Origin: Chloranthus sessilifolius
Taxonomy: Eukaryota; Streptophyta; Magnoliopsida; Chloranthales; Chloranthaceae
NCBI GenBank assembly: GCA_021018995.1
Contig: CM037596.1
Coordinates: 12,971,501 to 13,035,500 of the forward strand
Length of the DNA: 64,000 nucleotides
Reading direction: 5' to 3'
Below, piece by piece: positions 11,254 through 22,150 of the stretch; positions within the stretch are counted from its first letter, which is position 1; every line of letters begins with the position of its first letter. The position numbers and the translations under genes are program-made. Below the pieces are notes generated by a model. That model saw nothing but the letters and a program-made list of their open reading frames with translations, searched no databases and was not told where the DNA came from.

Positions 11254-14079
11254 TCAAGGATCCCTGCAGAATTTGGTTGACATACCATCTCCAAGTACAT
11301 AAAAATAGTTGGACTTTATGGTATCTCTCACTCTCATTATCCCTCTCCAAGCCCAAGAGAAAGGTCTAGGCAGATTGCAGGTCCACGCATCACTCGTATC
11401 AACATACCTCGACCTACTCCATTTAACCCACATCGACTCGACCGATACAAGGTTCCAAAATAGTTTCGCCAACCCTGCATCATTCCATTCAACCAATCTT
11501 CTCAACCCCAAACCCCCTTCATCAACAGGTTTGCACACCCTTTTCCAACTAATCGGGTGTAGAGATTGAGCAAGAGATGGACCCCTCCAAAGGAATTTAT
11601 CAAACAAGCTTTCAATCTCCTTTAGAACTTTCCTTGGGAGAAGAAAAATTCTTGACCAGTAAAGCTGAAAACTATTGAGCACCGATTTGATAAGTTCAAG
11701 CCGCTCCGCATAAGATAAAAGTTTCCCTTTCCAGCTCTCTAGTCAACCCCTCATTTTCTCCAAAAGAGGTTGACATAAAGAGTAAGACAATTTAGTAGAG
11801 AACAACATAAGCCCCAGATATTTCAATGGCAACTCCCCCTCCTTGAATCCCACGTTCAGAATGATATCATCTTTCAAACAATAAGTCTTATTATAGACCA
11901 CAGTGCTCTTCATTTCATTAACTAATAAGCCAGATACTTGATAAAACTCATTCAACACATGCCTAATCTCTCTAGCAGTATTTCCATCATCCTTCGCAAA
12001 TATGAGCAAATCATCTCCAAAAAGAAGATGAGAAATCATAGGAGCATTATGAACGATATGCGGCACAATCTTCCCCTCTTCAATTCTAACATGCTGGTGA
12101 ATGCTTCCATGACTAGAGTAAATAACAATGGGGAGATTGGATCACCTTGTCTTAAACCACAAGAACTAGAGAAATATCCATGAGTACCATTTACAAGTAT
12201 CGAAAATCTTGTTGTGCTCAAGCATTCTTCAATCCGCTTAATCCACACCTTCCCAAACCCAACTATTTCATAATTTCTGAAATAAAATCCCACCGGACCT
12301 TGTCATAGGCCTTGCGAAGATCAATTTTAGTACAAAAAACCTTAGGTCCACTTTCAAGATGAAAATTTCTCACCAACTCGGGTGCAAGAAGAACATTTTC
12401 CCCAATCTTCCTCCCCTTGACGAAAGAAGATTGGTGTTGGCTCACCAGACTCGGCAAAACCAAAGCTAATCTATTAGATAGGATCTTCGTGATCACTTTG
12501 TACAAAAAATTGCAAAAGGCAATAAGGCGGAGTTTTTCAATGGCGTTTGCACCAACTTCTTTAGGAATTAGCTTGATAAAAGTAGAATTTAGAGCACCCA
12601 GCATTTTCGTAGTGCGAAAAAAGTAGCTTATAGCTTTAGTAGTGTCCTTTCCAACAATGTCCCAGAACTGTTGAAAGAAATCGGTGCTGAAGCCATCTGG
12701 GCCAGGAGCTTTGTTTCTCGGAGCATCAAAGATCACTTTCTTAATCTCATCATCAACCACATCCTGCGAGAGAAAATTCATCATATCTGGAGAAAGCTTC
12801 CGCTTGAACGGGATAGAAGGGATCTGTTGTGCACTCGGAGGAGTGAATATTTTCTTGTAACGCAGAATAAGGGAAGTAGCAATATATATCCTCCATAGAC
12901 TCCATACGATCTCCATTAGGGAGCTCAAGCTCATTAATACTAGTACTCGCAATTCTCGAGGCCATCTGATGCATAGAAAAACTGAGTATTTCGATCACCA
13001 TTAATAGCCCATTGCACCCTTGACTTCTAATGATAGAATTTCTTCTCCACCAATAGTTCCTATCTATATTTCATAGAAGCACACCTTACTTCCACAACAA
13101 TATTAGTGTTAAGAGGATTTGATTGAAGCTTTATTTGAGCACGCTCCGGATGGGCTTTAGCTGCATCCCTTCGATCATGAATTGAGCTAAAAGTAGACCT
13201 ATTCCACACTCTGATCTCCTTCTTTAGTTCTCTTAGCTTGCATTGGACTACAAAAATTGGATTACCCCTGATCTGTTGATTCCAAACCTTTTGAACTAGA
13301 TCACGGAATCCAACTTGCTTGCACCAGAGATTAAAGAACTTGAAAGGTTTCGGACCCTTTTGCAGCTGCTTGTTTATTTTAATAAGCAATGGTGAGTGAT
13401 CAGAAATAGATGGGTGCATGTAATCATCGGTGCTATTAGGGAATAGATTACTCCAGTCTGAGTTCACTAGCACTCTGTCAATCTTGCACATTGGTCTGGG
13501 GCCGATTGATTTATTATTCCAGGACCATCTTAAACTCGTAGATCTCATTTCTACCAGTCCACTATTCTCGATACAACGATTAAAATCATTCATACGACAT
13601 GTAGAAGGGAGCAGCCCGCCCACCTTATCGTCTATGCATCTTACCGCATTAAAATCACCACCAACAATCCAAGGCATAGAATTGCTACCACCCATGTCTT
13701 GTAAAAATTTCCACAGGGACCTTCTATCCACAATCAAATTTGCCCCATACACAACAGTTAGGGTAAACTTGAACTTGTCTTGAGTTCTCATCACATTACA
13801 ATGAATCACTTGATCAATTTCTGCAATCTTTGAAATTGTGTACTGATCAGAACTCCACAGTATCCAAATTCTCCCAAAATGATGAGTTTGATAGTTATCA
13901 ATGGCTTGAAATTCACGACAAATTCTTTTTTGAATATTCCCAGCCATTTTTTCACGTAATCTTGTTTCTGCAATACACATAATACCGATATCATAGTTGC
14001 GCACAATATTTCTTATCTCCAGTTGCTTCTCACGATGACCAATGCCTCTTATGTTCCAGAAACACAAACTCATTGACAA
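11254..14079 (-). pseudogene. LINE ORF2: AP-like endonuclease and reverse transcriptase
   Basis: The start is MSMSLCFWNIRGIGH at 14079. The endonuclease shows CIAETRL, TVVYGAN, WIVGGDFNAVR, CKIDRVLVNS and ISDHSPLL (13350-14079). The reverse transcriptase shows [49 protein letters not shown] (12263-12952), [12 protein letters not shown] (about 12150) and HLLFGDDLLIFA (about 12000). The thumb/connection follows to 11254. Frames change at about 13060, 12280, 12060 and 11740. This enzyme would nick target DNA and prime reverse transcription; this copy is dead. Confidence 0.92.
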
Positions 14080-14383
14080 ATTGATGAAGGCTAACTTTGA
14101 CTAGATTTCTTTCTAGTAATCACAGGCTCCTTTTGGAATGTTTCCTTAATTTAGGGATGCCTTTCTTATTAACTCTTTTTCGATTTCTGTTCTTGCTGTC
14201 ATCTACCAATTATTTTAGCGATTTCTCCTTGATTTTTGGACTAATCAATCCTGTATCTGTTACTGGAGGATTTATAAGTCTATTCTGGGACGTACTTTTA
14301 TCACCTTCACCGCCTTGAAAATCATCAATCATATCATGGAGAAGTTCAAATGCATTCGACTGTACAATATTTATGGGATTCAA

Positions 14384-14762
14384 CTACACGAGATTAGGAG
14401 ATTCCCTAACTGTTTCTATCTCTTCTAGTTCTTCATGCCAAGTTTCCCCAAAACTCAGGGTTTCTGACACCCCCTCATCATAATCAGACCTTGTGGCAGA
14501 GCCTTCGGGAACCATGCCGTTCGAATCAGTTGCAATAGATTTCTCCTCCACTTCACTGCTTCCTCCATCTTCTTGTCTGAGTGTTCTCGTTAACTTCCTG
14601 TGAATGATTAGGAGTTTCCTTTGATGCATTATCTGCATTACTAGTCCTAATGGTATCTTCTCTATTTGGTCCACTATCCTGTGCTTTCTTCTTCCTTTCC
14701 CCTTCAAGTTCCCCCTCAGTAAGATCAACAGGATGATCACCCTTGTCTAGAGTACTACTCAT
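14384..14762 (-). pseudogene. LINE ORF1 C-terminal hydrophilic tail
   Basis: It lies between the ORF1 zinc knuckle and ORF2. Two overlapping frames (14553-14762 and 14384-14740) are rich in Glu, Lys, Ser and Arg without a domain, as in the variable tails of plant LINE ORF1 proteins. The region 14080-14383 is the inter-ORF spacer; no gene is seen in it. Confidence 0.55.
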
Positions 14763-15375
14763 TTTTTGCGGACCTTAATCTGTCTCGAAACCTTGCTGCA
14801 TTTGTTCGACGCATGTTCAAAGGATTTACACTGCTTACAAATAGTGGGTTTCCATTCATACTCAACCTTCTACATAAATTGATCACCATCCTCCTTTGCA
14901 GGATAGCGATCGGTGGGAAATCAAACACCACATCGATTTCAATGCACACTTTAGCATATGCTAATCTAGATCTATTAGAAGTTGGATTATCCACATGAAT
15001 TGGGACTCCCAACATACTAGCAATTCTGCTAAGGATATTAGGGGACCAGTGCTGAATAAGGAGTTTTGGAAGACGAACCCAAATAGGCACTGAGGCCATC
15101 AATTCCCTCTTTGGCTTCATCGAAGGCTCCCATTTTCTCAAGATCCTCGGTCTTCCTCCTATCGTCCAAACACCAACATCCAAAACCTTAAGCAAAGCCT
15201 CATCATATTGGAATTTGAACAAAAAGAAACCATCTTCAATCTTGATAACATGCACAGAACCATGAATCTTCCAAAGTCCCTCAATCACAGTTTTAAGGTC
15301 CTAGTAATATGGCCTCATACCAAGAACATTTCCAACCAAGGTGTTGCGCCATCAAAGCGATTCCTTCTAAATCTC
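14755..15375 (-). pseudogene. LINE ORF1: DUF4283-like domain and zinc knuckle
   Basis: The part after the copia insertion reads IEGLWKIHGSVHVIKIEDG, FLFKFQYDEALLKVLD, ASVPIWVRLPKLLIQHW and RLAYAKVCIEID, typical of DUF4283 proteins in plant LINEs. A CCHC knuckle (CKQCKSFEHASNKC) lies near 14790-14840, one frame away from the main ORF. Stops occur between 15288 and 15375. The first exon-like part is at 20372-20504, on the other side of the copia. Confidence 0.85.
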
Positions 15376-15380
15376 CACTT
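15376..15380. repeat. Copia target-site duplication, left (CACTT)
   Basis: CACTT abuts the left LTR and is repeated at 20367-20371 after the right LTR. The pair defines the insertion of the copia into the LINE ORF1. Confidence 0.95.
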
Positions 15381-15791
15381 TGTTGGAATACACCAACTAG
15401 GATTGGAAGAAGATGGCACTCTAAAGAGAAGAAAGTTGTTCTCTTGTATAGAAAAATACAAAAAATGAAGACTAAAGTGATATACTACTTAGAACCTTTT
15501 AAATTTCATTCTATGACTTGTAAAATGAAAATACATGAGTGATAAAAATAGCCCAAAATATAACTTCGGGAATAAATAAACATATACGTCCAAAGCAACT
15601 ACCTAGCCTAGAAAAAGATAGAAAATTACATTCTCAAAGTATATTCTATATTCTCAAGACACTATATTAAATACACCAATTTTCTACGACAAAAAAAAGA
15701 GTTTCATGATTGACCAATATAATTGCAAATGGGCCAATGACCCAAAAGACAAAATGGGCCAAATGGGTCGGTCTAGCTTATAATTCTAACA
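15381..15791 (-). repeat. Copia 3' LTR
   Basis: It runs TGTTGG...TAACA in plus orientation (its own inverse also begins TGTTAG). A polypurine tract adjoins it at 15792-15800. Confidence 0.95.
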
Positions 15792-15801
15792 GCCCCCCTT
15801 G
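15792..15801 (-). promoter_or_regulatory. Copia polypurine tract
   Basis: On the minus strand AAGGGGGGC directly precedes the 3' LTR start TGTTAG. It primes plus-strand DNA synthesis in LTR retrotransposons. Confidence 0.85.
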
Positions 15802-16049
15802 AGCTAGACCGATTGAACGCCGAGCTTTTCTTTGATCTCGATAAAGGTTTTTTTCTTCAATGCCTTTGTAAAAATATCCGCTATTTGATCTTATGATTTG
15901 CAAGGTTTCACATCAATTTTACCATCATTGATCAAGTCACGGATGAAATGATACTTAATTCGAATGTGCTTACTTTTGTAGCGAAAAATGAGATTCTTGG
16001 TTAGTGCAATGGCTGAACGATTATCACAAAATAAAGTTGTAGCTTCAAT

Positions 16050-17513
16050 TTATGGATGCTTAAGTTTTTCTAAAACCCATCTTAACCAAAATTCTTGACA
16101 ACCAGCCAATGCTAATGAAATGTACTCCGCTTTGGTTGTAGAGAGAGCAACAACTTGTTGTTTCTTTGAAGTCCATGAAATTAAACTCGAACCAATATGA
16201 AAATTATAACCGGAAGTGCTTTTGCCATCATCTATACTTTCACCCCAATCACTATCACAATATTCAATCAAACATGAATTTTGAACCCTTTGGTAATGTA
16301 TACCATCATTAATGGTACCACATACATATCGCAAAATTCTCTTTCCGACATTCCAATGACTTCTTCTAGGTGATTTCATGAAATGGCTAATCATGCTAAC
16401 CGCAAATATAATATCCGGTCTTGTGGCGGTCAAGTACATGAGGCTACCAATAAGACTTCGATAAAGAGTTTCATTAACTATTTTTTCATTATTATTTTTG
16501 CTAAGTTTCAAACCAACCTCCATTGGAGTGCAAATAGGATTTGCATCTTCCATTTTAAACTTTTTCAATAAATCTTTTGCATACTTCTTTTGAGATATAA
16601 AAATTTCATCTTCATTTTACTTTACTTCAATGCCAAGAAAGAAATGTAGGAGACCCATATCAGTCATCTCAAATTCAAGCATCATGGATTTTTTAAATTC
16701 ATCACATATGCTTGAACTATTATCGGTGAAGATTAAATCATCAACATATAAACAAACAACTAAGAAATCACATTGAGTATTTTCTTTGATGTAGAGAGAG
16801 TGTTCAAAAGGACACCTTTTGAATCCATTCTTCATAAAGTACCTATCAATACGGCTATACCATGCCCTTGGTGCCTGCATTAAACCGTAAAGTGCTTTCT
16901 TCAATCTACAAACTTTATGCTCTTTACCCTTTTTCACATATCCGGGAGGTTGATCAACATAAACTTCTTCTTCAAGAATGTCATTTAAGAATGCTGATTT
17001 GACATCCATTTGATAAACCTTTCAATTTTTTTGAGCCGCCAATGCTAAGAATAATCTAATAATCTCAAGCCGAGCAACGGGAGCAAAAACTTTATTGAAG
17101 TCTATGCCATGTCTTTGCTTGTAGCCTTTCACCACTAACCGAGCTTTGTGCCTTTCGACTTCACCTTTTGTATTTAACTTACTTTTATATATCCATTTTA
17201 CACCAATGGATTTGTGCCTATTTGGAAGTTCCGTTAACTCCCAAGTCTTATTTCTTTTGATGGAGTCAATTTCTTGATTCATTGCATGTTTCCACTTTTC
17301 TTCTTGAGATGCTTCTTTAAAAGAAATTGGATCGGCATCGGCATATAGTGCAAAGTTAATCTCATCTTCATCAAAAAGTCTTTTTGATACTTCATAAATT
17401 TCATTGATACTTTTGGTCTTCTTTGGAAGAGAATTAGAACTTGATGATGGTGATGATGATGATGGAGAGGAAGTTCTATCCTCTTCATGCTCGCAATTTT
17501 GAGCTTCTTTCAA
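16050..17513 (-). pseudogene. Copia reverse transcriptase and RNase H
   Basis: Seen in order from 17513 down: [65 protein letters not shown], then MDVKSAFLNDILEEEVYV, LKKALYGLMQAPRAWY and the catalytic VCLYVDDLIFT (about 16755). The RNase H/connection includes RSLIGSLMYLTATRPDIIF, DSDWGESIDDGKSTSGY and ALSTTKAEYISLA. In-frame stops lie at about 17020 and 16615. The YVDD site itself is intact. Confidence 0.93.
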
Positions 17514-17567
17514 TTCTTCTTCATTGACACAAATAGACTTTTGTGTCTTTTCTTGAAAATTTCAATC

Positions 17568-18599
17568 TCAAGCTTCTTCTTCATTAAATTTTACATCTCT
17601 ACTTATGATAGTTTTCTTGGTGATGGGATTAAACAATTTGTATGCCTTTGAAGTTTCACTATAACCAATAAGAACATATTTTTCAGATTTATCATCCAAT
17701 TTTTTTCTTCTTTCATCCGACACATGAGAATATGCAATGCTAACAAATATTCTTAAATGCGCAACACATGGTTTGTGTCCATTCCATACTTCTTGTGGTG
17801 TCATGCCTTCAAAACTTTTGGATAAGGTATGATTTAAAAGATAGTTGGCACATGAAACGGCTTCGGCCCAAAATATATTTGGCATCCCTTTGACTTTTAA
17901 CATACTTCTAGCCAATTTCATAAGTGTTCTATTTTTTCTTTCGGCAATACCAATAAAAGATAGTTGGCACATGAAACGGCTTCGGCCCAAAATATATTTG
18001 GCATCCCTTTGACTTTTAACATACTTCTAGCCAATTTCATAAGTGTTCTATTTTTTCTTTCGGCAATACCATTTTATTGAGGTGTGTACCAAGTGATTAA
18101 TTGATGCCGAATGCCATTATCTTTTAAGAAATTCTTAAAATTATGAGAAACATATTCACCACCTTTATTGGTACACAAAGTTTTCAACATAAAATCACTT
18201 TACTTTTCAACCAAGGCCTTGAATATTTTGAAGTGGCCAAATACCTCCGATTTTTCTTTGAGAAAATAAGCCCAAGATTTACGACTATAATCGTCAATAA
18301 AAGTAAGGAAATAACGATTACCGCCAATAGAAGTGGTGTGCATAGGCCCGCATAAGTCCGAATGAACAAGCTTAAGAGGATTTGATGCCCTCCAAGCTTT
18401 GCCAATCGGAAAAGAATTTCTTTGATTCTTTTCGAGTGCACATCCTTCACAAACTTGATCTTTGCGATCAATATTTGTCATGCCTCTCACCATGTGATTT
18501 TTGCACATGAGAGTCAAAGAGCTAAAACTCAAGTGGCCATACTGAAGATGCCATAGCCATGATTTATCTTGGATGATGGAATTGAAGCAAGGAAGAACT
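17568..18599 (-). pseudogene. Copia integrase, with a frameshifting duplication
   Basis: The zinc-binding end (CEGCALEKNQR) and core (LKLVHSDLCGPM, FIDDYSRKSWAYF, GIAERKNRTLMKLARSML, IFWAEAVSCANYLLN) are clear. The C-terminal part contains GMTPQEVWNGHKPCVAHLRI. Two adjacent 119-bp copies at 17836-17954 and 17955-18073 break the frame in the last part of the core. Integrase would insert the element DNA; this copy is inactive. Confidence 0.9.
17836..18073. repeat. Tandem duplication of 119 bp in the copia integrase
   Basis: Two nearly identical 119-bp units run from 'aaaagatagttggcacatg' to 'ctttcggcaatacca' and then repeat. As 119 is not a multiple of three, the duplication shifts the integrase frame. 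Confidence 0.95.
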
Positions 18600-18604
18600 T
18601 TATT

Positions 18605-19063
18605 TTAAAACTTAAGCGGAAACATCTTGTTTGGAGTCATCTTTACTTTGACAATGAGAGCGTTGTTCATATCCTTGATTTCACATGCATCTCCTTTGAA
18701 ATAAATATTGTGTCCTTTCAAAAGGAGTTGTCCAATACTTAGAAGATTGTGCTTGAGGCTGGGTACATAGAAAACATTTGAGATGTGTTTGATGCCTTTC
18801 TTTGATTGAACAAGAATATTACCTCTTCCCTTTACGAAAAGTCGTTTATCATCGCCGGTCCTTACTTCACTTTGAATAGATTCATTCAAAGTGACAAATA
18901 CGCCTTTATTGCCCGTCATGTGGTTACTACAATCACTATCAAGATACCAATCTTCATTGAATGCAACTTCTTGAACATTGCAAGCAAGAAAGAGAATATC
19001 ATCTTCCTTACTTTGATTGTTCTCTTGAACAAAATTTGATTCCTTTTTTTCTTCTTCCGCCAA
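18605..19063 (-). pseudogene. Copia protease region
   Basis: The frame carries NEDWYLDSDCSNHMTGNKG, where the family has DSG at the catalytic site; here Gly is Asp (DSD). Further conserved pieces are GRGNILVQSKKGIKHISNVF, VPSLKHNLLSIGQL and MTPNKMFPLKF. The zinc knuckle just upstream (CYHCQKYGH, about 19090-19115) is in a different frame from gag. The glycine change is expected to harm the protease. Confidence 0.88.
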
Positions 19064-19285
19064 TCTTTTTCTACAAAATTTTATGGTGTGACCATATTTT
19101 TGACAATGATAACATTGAATATTAGAAAGAGAAGATCGGTCTCTTCCTTTTCCCCTTCCTCTTGATGACGAAGATGACTCATCTTCATCTCTTTCTTTTG
19201 CTTGATATTTTCCTCCATTATGTCTTTCTCGTCCGCGATTAGAATGTCTTTCTCTTCCACCTCTAGTACTTTTCTTAAAGAAAAT

Positions 19286-19933
19286 TTAAGTTTGAAAAGC
19301 TTGCTCTAGAGGAGAAGAATCAAATTGCTTCATACGAAGTTCATGGGATTGAAGCGATCCCAACAAACTTTCCAAAGAAAAAGTAGATAAATCCTTAGGT
19401 TCTTCAATTGCAACAACAATATATTCAAACTTATGAGTCAAACTTCTAAGAATTTTCTCTACAATTCTTTGATCTTGAAGATTTTCACCATTAATCCTTA
19501 ATTGATTAACAAGAGAAATTACTCGATCGAAAAAATCTTCAACCACTTCCGAATCCTTCATTCTTATAGAATCAAACTCACTTCGAAGAATTTGGAGCCG
19601 CACCAATTTGACTTTGTCTTCACCTTTGTATGAAGTATTGAGAGTATCCCATGCTTTCTTTGTCGATGATACCGATGAAATTCTTTCAAAAATAACTTCA
19701 TCCACAACTTGATAGATGAAGAACAAAGCCTTCTTGTCCTTCTTGCGATGTTCTTTCAACTCATTGAGTTGAGTTTGTGTGAGAGCTACTTGATCCTCCG
19801 GTTCTACATATCCGGTCTCAACAATATCCCACAAATTTTGAGACCCATATAAAACCTTCATTTGAATTATCCATTGATTGTAGTTCTTATCGGTGAAACG
19901 AGGAAGTTGAGGTTGCAACATATTAGAAGCCAT
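19286..19933 (-). pseudogene. Copia Gag
   Basis: The ATG at 19933 (MASNMLQPQLPRF) follows the primer-binding site by about 10 bp, so it is preferred over the longer frame that runs back into the LTR. Conserved retrotransposon Gag (UBN2-type) motifs are NYNQWIIQMKVLYGSQNLWD, ALFFIYQVVDEVIFERIS, TKKAWDTLNTSYKGEDKVK, LRSEFDSIRMKDSE and LRSLTHKFEYIVVAIEE. The frame ends at 19286, before the zinc knuckle, so a frameshift separates it from pol. Confidence 0.9.
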
Positions 19934-19942
19934 GAATCTCAA

Positions 19943-19954
19943 GCTTTGATACCA
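19943..19954 (-). promoter_or_regulatory. Copia primer-binding site (initiator tRNA-Met)
   Basis: The minus strand reads TGGTATCAAAGC, one base from the usual TGGTATCAGAGC complementary to the 3' end of plant initiator tRNA-Met. It is 3 bp inside the 5' LTR. Confidence 0.93.
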
Positions 19955-19957
19955 CTT

Positions 19958-20366
19958 TGTTGGAATACACCAACTAGGATTGGAAGAAGATGACACTCTA
20001 AGAGAAGAAAGTTGTTCTCTTATGTAGAAAATACCAAAAATAAAGACTAAAGTGATATACTGCTTAGAATTTTCAAATTTCATTCATATGACTTGTAAAA
20101 TGAAAATACATGAGTGATAAAAATAGCCCAAAATATAAAATCGGGAATAAATAAACATACACTTCTAAAGCAACTACCTAGCCTAGAAAAAGATAGAAAA
20201 TTACATTCTCAAAGTATATTTCATATTCTCAAGACACTATATTAAATACACCAATTTCCTATGACAAAAAAAAGAGTTTCAAGATTTACCAATATAATTG
20301 CAAATGGGCCAATGACCCAAAAGACAAAATGGGCCAAATGGGTCGATCTAGCTTATAATTCTAACA
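19958..20366 (-). repeat. Copia 5' LTR
   Basis: This is the counterpart of 15381-15791, with scattered substitutions and small indels. It is followed by the TSD CACTT (20367-20371). Confidence 0.95.
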
Positions 20367-20371
20367 CACTT

Positions 20372-20504
20372 CAGGGCACAATACCACACCTTTTTCCAAG
20401 CTTGGAATAAACTCAAGCTTCTCAAACGAATCTAAGATCTTACTCTCTGTGAATAAAGAAGCCCACATACCTGGTGGATCTGGAGGCTTCAAGGGAACCT
20501 CCAT
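20372..20504 (-). pseudogene. LINE ORF1 N-terminus
   Basis: The ATG at 20504 opens MEVPLKPPDPPGMWASLF and continues SKILDSFEKLEFIPSLEKG. This proline-rich start is common in plant LINE ORF1. The frame is cut at 20366 by the copia and resumes, in the same frame but with stops, at 15375. The 5' leader (20505-20562) contains a (TC)n run. Confidence 0.85.
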
Positions 20505-20562
20505 GGTGAAACCAATCGACTCTCTCTCTCTCTCTCTCTCCTCTAAGAGTAATTTTATTGAT

Positions 20563-20576
20563 CTTGATGGTCTCTT
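20563..20576. repeat. LINE target-site duplication, right
   Basis: CTTGATGGTCTCTT is identical to 9884-9897. Confidence 0.93.
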
Positions 20577-20935
20577 CTTCTTGGTCATCAGTCAAGAGTC
20601 GGTGATGACTAACACTTCTCATCTTTTTTAATTTCCATATCAGTCGGCTGCACTTTGCACTTCATCCACATAAAATCTATCCACCATATAACACTGCCCT
20701 GCGTTGAAGGTTCTCCTTGAATTCCTTCGTTTAGTACCTTTCTTCAAAATCTTCATAAATTTCCAAGAGTTCTAATTTCCTATGAGGAGATATACATTAC
20801 ATACTCTCTCATACCATTTACTTCCTTTAAAACTTTGGATGGATTCCTATATAAGATTTAAGGCATCTTCTTCATTTTTGTTGTTCTGTTGTGACCCTAA
20901 CTTCAGTTATACCTTTGGAGGTATGGTGAACCCAA
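20577..20935. other. No gene seen
   Basis: The flank of the LINE insertion. A plus-strand ORF at 20782-21024 has no domain I recognise. Confidence 0.5.
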
Positions 20936-21365
20936 GCAATAACAATCGGCCGATACCAATGTGTATCGTCGATATGTATCAGTTTTTTAGCAAACCGATA
21001 CGTATCGGCTCCGATATGTATTGAGTATCCAACTTGGTATTGATCGATACGTATTGAGTATACGTATCAGCCGATACATATATTTTCTCTATTTTTTTCA
21101 ATCCACCTATACGTATCGCACTACAAAAATAAGGTGTTTCAGTGGCACTTGCTATTAAGGCAGTTTTTGGTAGTGGCCGGACTAATAGCGGCAGTTTTTG
21201 GTAGCGACAAGATTAATAGCAGCAGTTTTTTGTTAAAATAATGGTCGCGCTAATAGTCTTATTTTTTGTAGTGTTGGTATCGGCGATACCAATATGTATC
21301 GGTATCGGCCAATTTGTATCGGTCCTCCATGGACTAATACCCGATATCGGTACTCGATTTGACTC
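20936..21365. repeat. CGATAYGTATCG-rich degenerate repeat, interrupted by a MITE
   Basis: Many copies of CGATACGTATCG, GATATGTATCGG, CCGATACCAATGTGTATCG and similar form an irregular palindrome-rich block. It is interrupted by the CACTA-like element at 21119-21273 and resumes with the same motifs (tatcggcgataccaatatgtatcgg). Confidence 0.75.
21119..21273. mobile_element. CACTA-like MITE, 155 bp
   Basis: The ends are CACTACAAAAATAAG and its near-perfect inverse CTTATTTTTTGTAGTG. Flanking trinucleotides are TCG and TTG, compatible with a 3-bp TSD with one change. The interior holds repeats of GGCAGTTTTTGGTAG and CTAATAG. There is no coding capacity. Confidence 0.8.
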
Positions 21366-21689
21366 CTTGAGTGGACCCGAATGTTCTTATTAATAGAGAA
21401 TCTGTAAGGTTGTTTATAGAGTTATGCACATGTGGAACCAAAGTTTAAGATTAGGATTAAGATCTTAAGATAAATTTGTTCTTTGAGATTTTGCTTAATT
21501 CATTATTGTGTAAATGGAAGTCTATTGGTAGACACACTAAGACTAATGAAATTAATTTAAGATTTCCGCAATGTAGGCTCTCCTGCAATGACTCTTCTCT
21601 CTTTCATCTTCTTCTTATTTTCTTTATTTTAACTATTTAATTAGATTTTCAATACTTATTGAGAAGGGGTTTATTGATGATACTTGGAT
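21274..21689. other. No gene seen
   Basis: It begins with the end of the CGATAYGTATCG block, then AT-rich sequence up to the copia fragment. Confidence 0.5.
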
Positions 21690-22150
21690 TTCTTATTCCT
21701 CTGATTCAAAATCCACAAATGGATGAATTTTTATTGGCAGAAGGAGTAGTATCACGGGGTTCTAGAAAACAAACATGTCTTTCTGATTCAAGTATGAAAT
21801 CATAGTATATAGCATTGTCTGCAGGAATAAAAGACGCAAAGTGACTTCAAAGCTTTATAAGACATTCCTTTGATTCAACATATATATGCAATTAATATTT
21901 ATTGTGATAATAAAATTATTTTACAGATTTCAGGTAATAAAAAATATAAAGGGCAATCAAGGATATAGATCTTAGATATAACTTCATTCGGCCGATGTTG
22001 CGTGATGGGGTGATTGTGTTGGATTACATACTAACTTCTGAGATGCTTACGCATCTGCTTATAAAAACACTGCCCAAGGATACCGTGTTGAGAATATCGA
22101 GAGGGATGGGCCTAAGACCGATATCTTAAAGGCACAGTAGTTGAACATCA
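21690..22150 (+). pseudogene. Degenerate copia RNase H/3' pol fragment
   Basis: With several stops and small shifts the plus strand reads the copia RNase H end: DSKSTNG, KKQTCLSDSS-like, RHIDLRYNFIR, MLRDGVIVLDYI, TSEMLTHLLIKTLPKDT, GMGL. The last phrases are the usual copia C-terminus. The 5' part of the element is missing. Downstream (22151-22693) is its 3' untranslated part, ending in AAGTGGGTGAA before TGTTATAT, like the copia polypurine tract and LTR start. Confidence 0.8.

Larger units (their letters stand above)
15381..20366 (-). mobile_element. Full-length Ty1/copia element nested in the LINE
   Basis: The two LTRs (TGTTGGAATACACC...ATAATTCTAACA) are about 410 bp each and about 95% alike by eye, and flank gag-protease-integrase-RT-RNase H on the minus strand. 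The primer-binding site, polypurine tract and 5-bp TSD CACTT are all visible. Length is 4986 bp, normal for copia. The Gag (MASNMLQPQLPRFTDKNY) and pol motifs suggest a Tork-like lineage, but I cannot fix the clade. Coding regions are frameshifted. Confidence 0.95.
9898..20562 (-). mobile_element. L1-type LINE with RNase H, split by a copia element
   Basis: The element is on the minus strand. Its 5' end is at 20562 and its 3' tail (A8TAAAT on the minus strand) is at 9898-9910. It is flanked by the 14-bp direct repeat CTTGATGGTCTCTT at 9884-9897 and 20563-20576, a classic LINE target-site duplication. Without the nested copia and its 5-bp duplication it is about 5.7 kb, normal for plant L1. 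ORF1 has a DUF4283-like domain and a zinc knuckle. ORF2 has an endonuclease, reverse transcriptase, zf-RVT and RNase H. All are broken by stops or frameshifts. Confidence 0.93.

Noticed and set aside
13430..13783. 117-residue plus-strand ORF
   Set aside because: It is the antisense of the LINE endonuclease, whose motifs are clear on the minus strand.
20890..21024. Possible N-terminal WAK-type exon (FSYTFGG)
   Set aside because: Similarity rests on a few residues only and the rest of the frame is CGATACGTATCG repeat.
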